A stretch of DNA of 64,000 bases, from assembly GCF_030408575.1 (NCBI RefSeq), contig NZ_CP047047.1, forward strand, positions 682,001 through 746,000, read 5' to 3'. Shown one piece after another: positions 56,582 to 62,849 of the stretch. Positions within the stretch are counted from its first letter, which is position 1. Every line of letters starts with the position of its first letter. Source of the stretch: Corynebacterium auris (lineage in GTDB: Bacteria; Actinomycetota; Actinomycetes; Mycobacteriales; Mycobacteriaceae). The position numbers were made by a program, and so were the translations under genes. Under the pieces are notes generated by a model. It was not told where the DNA came from, ran no database searches, and saw only the letters and a program-made list of their open reading frames with translations.

Positions 56582-57538
56582 ATGCAGAATTCCAACACGA
56601 GCCCGCTGCAGGGTGTCAAGACGGTCGTCGTGCCCGCTGCCGGGATGGGGACGCGCTTTTTGCCCGCGACGAAAACAGTGCCCAAGGAGTTGCTGCCGGT
56701 GGTGGATACCCCGGGCATCGAGCTGATCGCGGCGGAGGCCGCGCAGCTCGGGGCGCAGCGGATGGTGGTGGTCACCGCGCCTGAGAAGCAGGAGATCATG
56801 CGGCATTTCGGCTCGTTTGAGCACCTGTGTGAGACGCTCGCGGAGCGCGGTAAGACTGCGGAGGTGGACAAGGTCTCGCGCGCCGCGGGCCTGATCGAGG
56901 CCGTCGCGGTGGAGCAGAGCGCGCCCCTGGGCCTCGGACACGCCGTCGGCTGCGCGGAAAGCGCTCTCGCGGACGGCGAGGACGCGGTGGCGGTCATGCT
57001 GCCGGATGACCTCGTGTTGCCCCGCGGCGTGATGGAGAAGATGGCGCAGGTGCGCGCGCAGCTCGGGGGCTCGGTGCTGTGCGCGTTCAACGTCCGGCGG
57101 GATGAGGTGTTCAACTACGGCGTTTTCGACGTCGAGGAGCTTCCCGCCGAGGTGAGCGCGGGGTTGGGGGATTTCGAGGTCAAGCGCGTGCGCGGCATGG
57201 TGGAAAAGCCCGCGCCCGAGGATGCCCCGTCGACGCTCGTCGCCGCCGGGCGCTACTTGCTCGACCGGGCCATTTTCGACGCCCTGCGCCGCATCACGCC
57301 GGGCAAGGGCGGGGAGCTGCAGCTTACCGACGCCATCGAACTGATGATTCGGGAAGGCCACCCCGTCCACGTTGTCGTCCACGAGGGAAAGCGCCACGAC
57401 CTGGGCAACCCCGGCGGCTACATTCCCGCCAACGTCGACTTCGGCCTGCGCAATGAGAAGTACGGACCGGCGCTGTACAAGGCGGTCAAGCGGATCATTG
57501 AGGAGTTTGAGGCGGAAAACCCCCACCTGGCGCAGTAG
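56582..57538 (+). CDS. galU: UTP-glucose-1-phosphate uridylyltransferase
   Basis: A 318-residue nucleotidyltransferase making UDP-glucose for cell-wall arabinogalactan, trehalose and glycogen. Motifs: VVVPAAGMGTRFLPATKTVP, KELLPVVDTPGIELIAAEAA, AVMLPDDLVL, the catalytic Lys in GMVEKPAPEDAPS and GKGGELQLTDAIELM. It leads galU-glp-rimJ-glpR. Confidence 0.94.
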   Translation: MQNSNTSPLQGVKTVVVPAAGMGTRFLPATKTVPKELLPVVDTPGIELIAAEAAQLGAQRMVVVTAPEKQEIMRHFGSFEHLCETLAERGKTAEVDKVSRAAGLIEAVAVEQSAPLGLGHAVGCAESALADGEDAVAVMLPDDLVLPRGVMEKMAQVRAQLGGSVLCAFNVRRDEVFNYGVFDVEELPAEVSAGLGDFEVKRVRGMVEKPAPEDAPSTLVAAGRYLLDRAIFDALRRITPGKGGELQLTDAIELMIREGHPVHVVVHEGKRHDLGNPGGYIPANVDFGLRNEKYGPALYKAVKRIIEEFEAENPHLAQ

Positions 57539-57594
57539 GCGGGTACATTTTCACTCAATCTTCTCCCAATCGCTGAAAGGGGTAGGACACGTCC

Positions 57595-58854
57595 ATGCGC
57601 AGCGTTGAAGACCAGCTGGCGATGGTGATCGATGCCGCCGCGGCGCCCGACCCCATCCGCGTGAACATTGCCGACGCCCTCGGGCTCATGTGCGCTGAGG
57701 AGGTCGCCGCGACGCGTTCTCTGCCGGGCTTTTCGCAGGCCGCGGTCGACGGCTACGCGGTGCGGGCCGTCGACGTCGGCGGGGCGGTCGCCCTCGGTTC
57801 GCGCGAAAACCCCGGGCCCGTCGATGCGTCCCTTCCCGTCGTCGGCGAGGTCGCCGCGGGCTCGCAGAAGCCGCTGCGCCTGCAGCCCAGGCAGGCCGTC
57901 CGTGTGGCCACGGGCGCTCCTCTTCCCACTCTGGCAGACGCCGTCCTGCCCCTCGAGTGGACCGACCGCGGCCGCAAGCGCGTCAGCGCGTTGCGCTCCG
58001 TGCGCACGGGGGACTTCGTGCGCAAAGAGGGCGACGACATCCAGCCGGGCGATGTCGCCGTGAGCGCCGGGGCGGTGCTCGGCCCGGCGCAGATTGGGCT
58101 TTTGGCCGCCACCGGACGGGACAAGGTGCTCGTGCATCCCCGCCCGCGCGTCGCGGTGATGGCCTACGGGCTCGAGCTCGTCGACATCGGCCGCGACCCC
58201 GGGTTGGGGCAGGTCTACGACGTCGCCTCGTACGCGCTGGCGGCCGCGGCGCGCGAAGCGGGCGCGGACGTGCAACGGGTGGGCATCATCAACGCCGAGC
58301 CGCGGCGGCTGAAGGAAACCATCGCCAACCAGGTCGCGCGCAGTGAGCTCGTGGTGATCCTCGGGGCGGTCGGCGGCAGCGGCGCGGGCGCCGTTCAGGA
58401 GGCACTCGCCGAGCTCGGCGAGATCGACACCACCCGGGTGGCCATGCACCCCGGCTCCGTCCAAGGCTTCGGGCTGGTGGGGAACGAGCGCATCCCCGCC
58501 TTCCTGCTGCCCGCGAACCCCGTGAGCGCGCTGGTCATCTTCGAGACGATCATCCGGCCGGCGATCAGGGCCTCACTTGGCAAGCGCGCCCCTTCGCGCC
58601 GGGCCGTTCACGCCCGCTCGCTTGGCGCCATCCAGTCCATCCCGGGCCGGCGCGGCTTTATCCGCGCGCGCCTCATGCGCGACGCCGAGACGGGGGATTA
58701 CCTGGTCCAGGGCCTCGGCGGGCCCGGCGGCGGCCCCGCCCACCTGCTCGCGGGCTTCGCCGACGCCAACGCCATGATCGAGGTCCCCGAGGACGTCACC
58801 GAGATCCGCCCCGGCGACGTGGTCGACGTCGTCTTCCTCCAACAGCGCTCCTGA
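57595..58854 (+). CDS. glp: Gephyrin-like MoeA paralogue (Glp)
   Basis: A 419-residue MoeA-fold protein: SVEDQLAMVIDAAAAPDPIR, the domain 1 block SLPGFSQAAVDGYAVRAVDV, RKEGDDIQPGDV, LILGAVGGSG-like core VVILGAVGGSGAGAVQ and LPANPVSALVIFE. The catalytic MPT-Mo transferase signature is partly changed (GAVGGSG). It corresponds to the corynebacterial Glp that binds FtsZ and works with the membrane receptor GLPR (two genes downstream). Possibly not a molybdopterin enzyme. Confidence 0.85.
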   Translation: MRSVEDQLAMVIDAAAAPDPIRVNIADALGLMCAEEVAATRSLPGFSQAAVDGYAVRAVDVGGAVALGSRENPGPVDASLPVVGEVAAGSQKPLRLQPRQAVRVATGAPLPTLADAVLPLEWTDRGRKRVSALRSVRTGDFVRKEGDDIQPGDVAVSAGAVLGPAQIGLLAATGRDKVLVHPRPRVAVMAYGLELVDIGRDPGLGQVYDVASYALAAAAREAGADVQRVGIINAEPRRLKETIANQVARSELVVILGAVGGSGAGAVQEALAELGEIDTTRVAMHPGSVQGFGLVGNERIPAFLLPANPVSALVIFETIIRPAIRASLGKRAPSRRAVHARSLGAIQSIPGRRGFIRARLMRDAETGDYLVQGLGGPGGGPAHLLAGFADANAMIEVPEDVTEIRPGDVVDVVFLQQRS

Positions 58855-58861
58855 GCTGTCG

Positions 58862-59524
58862 ATGATGCGCTTCCTTATGGCAGGCAGCCCCTACACCCCG
58901 GGGTGGCCCGAGTCAACGCCCGCGCTGGTGCTACCCGGTGGGGGGCATGTTCACCTGCGCCCCGTGCGCGGGCGCGACGGGCGCGCCTGGTCACAGGCAC
59001 GCCTGGCTGACGAAGCCTGGCTCAAACCGGTCGAGCCGACGGTGCCGGACACGTGGGAAAGCGCCCACAGCCCGGCCGCCTGGCGGCGCAACTGGGCCAA
59101 CCTGCGCGGCATGGCCGCCGACGGTACCGTCGTGCCCCTCGCCATCGAGGTCGACGGCCGCTTCGCGGGGCAGGTGACCCTTGGCAACATCCAGCACGGC
59201 TCCGTCAGCGAATGCTGGATCGGCTACTGGGTTCACTCCGCCTACATGGGGCAGGGGGTAGCCACGGCGGCATGCGCCCTCGGCACCGACCACGCCTTCG
59301 CGCGCGTCGGGCTGCACCGCGTGACCGCAACCTACCTGCCCTCCAATCCCGCCTCCGGCCGGGTCCTCGCCGCGAACGGCTACCGGGAGGAGGGCTACCT
59401 GCGGCGCAACCTGCATATCGACGGCCAGTGGCGCGACCACCATTTCGTCGCGCTGAACAAGGAGGACTACCGGGAAAGCGCCGTCGTGAGGCTTGTCGCC
59501 GCGGGCCGAGCGCGGCCCGCCTAG
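58862..59524 (+). CDS. rimJ: GNAT N-acetyltransferase (RimJ/RimL type)
   Basis: A 220-residue acetyltransferase. The acetyl-CoA motif is YMGQGVATAACALGTDHAF, preceded by LAIEVDGRFAGQVTLGNI and followed by NPASGRVLAANGYREEGYLR, all typical of RimJ/RimL-type protein N-terminal acetylation enzymes. Starts 7 bases after glp. Conserved between glp and glpR (Rv0995), but the target is unknown. Confidence 0.88.
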   Translation: MMRFLMAGSPYTPGWPESTPALVLPGGGHVHLRPVRGRDGRAWSQARLADEAWLKPVEPTVPDTWESAHSPAAWRRNWANLRGMAADGTVVPLAIEVDGRFAGQVTLGNIQHGSVSECWIGYWVHSAYMGQGVATAACALGTDHAFARVGLHRVTATYLPSNPASGRVLAANGYREEGYLRRNLHIDGQWRDHHFVALNKEDYRESAVVRLVAAGRARPA

Positions 59525-59636
59525 GCCGACCTTTTTGCCGCTCATTCTGCGGCGTGCCTGCACGGTTGATGCAGTGCGGGCCGATAGCGTTGGAGTGATT
59601 CTCCGAGTGCAGCGTTAGCAGAAAGGTGGCGAGCCC

Positions 59637-60722
59637 ATGGGCAGCCTCAGCCTGGTCATCGTCTTGATCATCGTCGTGTGGGCGATCGTCCTCGCCCCGA
59701 TGGTGATGGGCAACAACAAGCCGATCCGCCGCTCCGGCGAGGGCTACGAGGAAACTCGCGTGCTTCACTCCGGTGGTACCGCACCTGTGCCGGGTCGGCG
59801 CCGCCCCCGGCTGACTCGCGCCGACGTCCACCGCTTCGAGGAAGACACCCAGGACTACGAAGTCGTCGAGGTGGAAGGTGACGCGCCGGAAAGGGAAGGG
59901 GGAGTGTCGCTGCGCGGATTCTTCGCTCGCCGCGATGAGCCCCTCGAGGGGGAGGTCGTGGAGGACGAAGCGGTTGTCGCCGCTAACGCCCCCGACGCTG
60001 AGGACGCCGCGGACTCCTCGTCCGCTGCGGACGCTGCGGACGAGCCGGACGCTTCCGGTTCCACCGCTTACTCGCTGCTGCTGGAAGAAGAGGAGGAGCA
60101 GGGGCCCTATGCCCTCGAGGACTCCTACGTCTCGCCCGCGGACTACGGCTACGTCACCGAGGACTATGCCGCCGCAGCCGGCGAGAGCGCCGACGGGGAG
60201 CACTCCGCGCTTCCGGAGGCGGCCGAAGACGAGGCCCCGGAAGAATCCGAGGAGTTGACCGACGAGGAAATCGAATTCGCCCGCGCCCGGCGTGGCCGCG
60301 GTGGCTGGGACCCGGACCGCGAGCAGGACTCCAAGGAGGACCGCTTCAAACGCCGCCAGCGCACGCTGGGCGGGCTGATCATCGCCGACGTACTTGCCTT
60401 CGTCGCAGCGTTCGTCCTCGGCGGGTGGGTCTGGCTTGTGCCGGTCGCGACCATCGCTCTGACCGTCTGGTTCATGGTCGCCCTGCGCCAAGTGGTGCGC
60501 GAGGAGCGTGCGTTGCACGCGCGCCGCGTCCGCCAGCTGCGGCGCGCCAGGATGGGTGTGGTTACGGCGGGAAGTTCGGCCGGTGCCTCCCCTTTTCGCC
60601 GACCTCCGGGCGCGGTGATGGTGGAGCGCGACGATGAGAGCCCGGACTTCGACGATCTTCCCCTCTACGCCGGCGAGCCGTCCGAGCGGCCCACGGGCCA
60701 CACCGTAGCCCGCGCCAGCTAG
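59637..60722 (+). CDS. glpR: GLPR/SepX-like membrane protein
   Basis: A 361-residue protein with an N-terminal membrane helix (LSLVIVLIIVVWAIVLAPMV), a long acidic disordered cytoplasmic region (residues about 70-225, e.g. EEEEEQGPYALEDSY), and two C-terminal helices (LGGLIIADVLAFVAAFVLGG and WLVPVATIALTVWFMVAL). Position after glp-rimJ corresponds to Rv0996 and to the Glp receptor that links Glp to division and polar growth; Streptomyces SepX is the homologue. ATG 59637 follows AGAAAGGTGG. Confidence 0.82.
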   Translation: MGSLSLVIVLIIVVWAIVLAPMVMGNNKPIRRSGEGYEETRVLHSGGTAPVPGRRRPRLTRADVHRFEEDTQDYEVVEVEGDAPEREGGVSLRGFFARRDEPLEGEVVEDEAVVAANAPDAEDAADSSSAADAADEPDASGSTAYSLLLEEEEEQGPYALEDSYVSPADYGYVTEDYAAAAGESADGEHSALPEAAEDEAPEESEELTDEEIEFARARRGRGGWDPDREQDSKEDRFKRRQRTLGGLIIADVLAFVAAFVLGGWVWLVPVATIALTVWFMVALRQVVREERALHARRVRQLRRARMGVVTAGSSAGASPFRRPPGAVMVERDDESPDFDDLPLYAGEPSERPTGHTVARAS

Positions 60723-60819
60723 CCCTTCTGAACTGCCGGTTTAGTCTTCTGGCGGGGCAGGAGTAAAGTCATCTCTGCGCCGGGGCACAGGCACCGGGGC
60801 ACAGGCACTTCGGTGCACT

Positions 60820-60892
60820 GGGGCTATAGCTCAGTTGGTAGAGCGTCGCGTTCGCAATGCGAAGGTCAGGGGTTCGATTCCCCTTAGCTCCA
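60820..60892 (+). tRNA. tRNA-Ala(CGC)
   Basis: A full cloverleaf: acceptor GGGGCTA/TAGCTCC, D-arm GCTC-AGTTGGTA-GAGC, anticodon stem TCGCG/TGCGA with loop TTCGCAA (anticodon CGC), T-arm GGGG-TTCGATT-CCCC and discriminator A. A short T-rich terminator follows. The 5' flank carries a repeat of CCGGGGCACAGGCA. An 11-base copy of its T-arm is found again at 62634-62644. Confidence 0.94.
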
Positions 60893-60899
60893 CAATGAG

Positions 60900-60934
60900 G
60901 ACGCTCACCTCGGGAGGAGGTGGGCGTCTTTTCT
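60900..60934 (+). terminator. Terminator after tRNA-Ala
   Basis: GACGCTCACCTC and GAGGTGGGCGTC pair (one mismatch) around a GGGAG loop, followed by TTTT. Confidence 0.85.
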
Positions 60935-61484
60935 GTTTTCCGGGGAGGGGTGCTGCAGCTGTTCAGCCCGTGTCACACCGGCGTTGATGTACGAGGGGGC
61001 GCACTACAACCACCAGCCCCGCCACGCGCCTGCCCCACGGCGCGCGGGTGTTGCGAGCGCTCCCCGAAAGGTAGCCCGCTGGGTGAGATTTCACGCGTCG
61101 CTAGCTTCGGTAAAGAGTCGCATCGGCGTGACGTCCCGCGAAGTTCCGAACGTCGCTGAACGGTTAACTGCCGTGCTTGGGTCAGCCGCCCAGGGAAACC
61201 GTGGCGTCGCCCGCTGGGCGTCCGCCCAGCCCCTTGAGTTCGATACTCTGTCGATTCATATGAAGCGCGCTCATCAAACGTGCGCTTGCCTTCTCGGATG
61301 CGGTAACCGTTCCCTCCCCTCAACGTGAATAGAAGCGTAAATCGCGATGAATGTTATGCTCACGCAAGTGAATAAAAACATCTCGGCTCCTGCTGCGGGC
61401 TTTAGGTGATGGTAGCTTTGGACGCATCCCGGAAAGTGCTTTCTGGGATCTCGCTATCGTCAACCTGAAAAGAAGGTGAAGTAA
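60935..61484 (+). other. Gene-poor leader region of the Cys-rich peptide locus
   Basis: No protein gene can be supported here. Its right part becomes AT-richer than the flanks. It holds a -10-like TATGCT (61355-61360) with a purine-rich downstream stretch, giving a predicted 5' leader of about 118 bases. A second weaker promoter-like pair (TTGAGT, GATACT) lies near 61232-61247. A hairpin with an 11-bp stem (ATCCCGGAAAG with CTTTCTGGGAT, 61426-61449) sits 35 bases before the peptide start codon. Confidence 0.5.
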
Positions 61485-61613
61485 ATGTCCACTTTGATTA
61501 ACGCGTTGTCGGACGACATCTCGACTGGCTCCTCCAGGCTCGTGTCCGAGGTCCGAGCCCATCACCGCTCGCTGCTCTTGCCCCCCCCGGCGGGCTGCTG
61601 CTGCGGCGGCTAA
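61485..61613 (+). CDS. Small Cys/Pro-terminal peptide (42 aa), possible leader or RiPP precursor
   Basis: ATG 61485 follows GAAGGTGAAG, a good ribosome binding site, and opens a 42-residue frame. It has a Ser/Asp-rich front (MSTLINALSDDISTGSSRL), a basic middle (VSEVRAHHRS) and an end LLLPPPAGCCCGG. The frame lies within an AT-richer island after tRNA-Ala. PPP is a known ribosome-slowing motif, and three successive TGC Cys codons follow. Candidate roles: a translational attenuator, a modified peptide, or a metal-binding peptide. No RiPP-modifying enzyme is visible in the window. I do not recognise the family. Confidence 0.6.
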   Translation: MSTLINALSDDISTGSSRLVSEVRAHHRSLLLPPPAGCCCGG

Positions 61614-61625
61614 ATCGCGGGCGTA

Positions 61626-61669
61626 GCTGCGGGATATCTGGGTTCCCCAAAAACCAGGCCTCCCGCAGC
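61626..61669 (+). promoter_or_regulatory. Hairpin after the peptide gene, with competing pairing
   Basis: GCTGCGGGA (61626-61634) pairs with TCCCGCAGC (61661-61669), with an inner CTGG/CCAG stem. The second arm can also pair with GCTGCGG inside the last Cys codon and Gly codons (61600-61606). The two foldings are mutually exclusive. A ribosome stalled on the Cys codons would block the upstream copy. Confidence 0.6.
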
Positions 61670-61718
61670 ATAACTTCTATCCCAAATTCAAAACTGCTTA
61701 CAGTTTGGAGGCCGACGC

Positions 61719-62339
61719 TTGATTCTTGTAGCTATCGTGGTAGCCGAGGTTTTGTTCTGGATTCTACTTCTCGCTGGACTTTTGACTCGGTATGCATTGC
61801 GGGCCCCCCGGATCGGGGCCGGGTTGTTAATTGCCACTCCCGTCGTTGATCTTGCACTATTAGTTCTTACCTACGTCGACTTGAGTTCCGGAAAGTCGTC
61901 GAATTTCGCTCACGGTTTATCCGCTATATATATCGGATATTCCATCACACTTGGGCCGACAATCATTCGAACCCTAGACAAGCGGTTCGCTCGCCGTTTC
62001 GGAGAATCGGATCCGAAGGGGTCTGATCCTGACACAAACCCCTACGACGAAGCAGTGTCAAACTGGAAGCGTGCGTGTATGGGTTCGCTCATCAGCGTTA
62101 TCTTGCTTTGTGCGGGAATTCTAGTCACCGGATTGCAAGGCGCGTTTTGGTTAATCTATTGGGTTTTCGTTGCTGTATTTATCGTGGTTCTGTGGTGGTT
62201 TATCGGCCCGTACCGGGAGAAAAGGAAAACCACAAAGAATAGTTCTGGGACAGCTAATTCAGCTCTTCCGAAAGACTCAGAGGGACCCGACTCCGGAGAG
62301 ACTGCTAAGGAGCGGAGGAGTACTGGCTTGCCTAAATGA
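61719..62339 (+). CDS. YmcC-like integral membrane protein
   Basis: A 206-residue membrane protein with TTG start after TTTGGAGG. About five hydrophobic segments lie at residues 2-23, 34-52, 64-80, 119-138 and 143-163. The first half (LLAGLLTRYALRAPRIGAGL, ATPVVDLALLVLTYVDLSSG, HGLSAIYIGYSITLGPTIIR) resembles the YmcC-type family of Bacillus and actinobacteria. The C-terminal tail is polar and charged (KTTKNSSGTANSALPKDSEG). It lies 105 bases after the Cys-rich peptide and is probably co-transcribed. Function unknown; base composition is poorer in GC than the core genome. Confidence 0.72.
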   Translation: MILVAIVVAEVLFWILLLAGLLTRYALRAPRIGAGLLIATPVVDLALLVLTYVDLSSGKSSNFAHGLSAIYIGYSITLGPTIIRTLDKRFARRFGESDPKGSDPDTNPYDEAVSNWKRACMGSLISVILLCAGILVTGLQGAFWLIYWVFVAVFIVVLWWFIGPYREKRKTTKNSSGTANSALPKDSEGPDSGETAKERRSTGLPK

Positions 62340-62663
62340 CTCCACGATGGGGAAATTGCGAAATGGTGAGGTCAGAAACAGGGCACGGCGATGGTGCCTC
62401 GATCCCGCGCTTGTTACTGTTGCCCGGCGGCATGACGCAGCCGTCGCGCCACGCTGCTTCACTTTCACTGCTTGCCAGGTCGATAATTTCGCGACGGATA
62501 CTCCTCCTCTCGTTCAAGACGTGGGATGTGGTGGGGGATTTAATTTCCGAGCTGTTGGGAAGCTTGAGGTCCTGGATCGGTGTTGATCCAGACGAGGCGG
62601 GTATGCATACGGCTACGCCCTTGACATCACGCAGGGTTCGATTCGTACGGGCTGGCGCTGAAA
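62340..62663. other. Decayed DNA with an 11-base tRNA-Ala T-arm copy
   Basis: No intact gene. Short open frames exist on both strands without recognisable motifs. GGGTTCGATTC at 62634-62644 equals the T-arm of the tRNA-Ala at 60870-60880, and lies where the AT-richer island gives way to high-GC sequence. This looks like the right end of an inserted segment. Confidence 0.45.
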
Positions 62664-62841
62664 ACATTCCGCCTTCTGTGCCGCGCGTAACGACGCCCTC
62701 GCCAACGTCCTCATCATCGCCGCCGGTCTGGCCACCTTCGTGGGGCCCGCAGTGTGGTTCGACATCATCGTCGGGCTCGTCATCGCGGTCGTGAACCCCA
62801 GCGCCGTCAAGGAGGCCTTCGAGGGGACCGACAGCGACTAG
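62664..62841 (+). pseudogene. 3' remnant of a cation diffusion facilitator gene
   Basis: The frame reads FCAARNDALANVLIIAAGLA, then TFVGPAVWFDIIVGLVIAVV and ends NPSAVKEAFEGTDSD with TAG at 62839-62841. RNDALANV plus the two helices match transmembrane segments 5-6 of CDF-type metal exporters, but no start or N-terminal part remains upstream. It ends 9 bases before the convergent ThDP gene's stop. Confidence 0.7.
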
Positions 62842-62849
62842 CCGGTCCG

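Noticed and set aside
61485..62339. Type I toxin-antitoxin (small toxin plus RNA)
   Set aside because: The peptide is not a hydrophobic membrane toxin and no antisense promoter was seen over it.
61485..62841. A complete RiPP gene cluster around the Cys-rich peptide
   Set aside because: No cyclase, radical SAM, YcaO, protease or dedicated exporter lies within the visible neighbourhood, so a RiPP call is kept only as one hypothesis.
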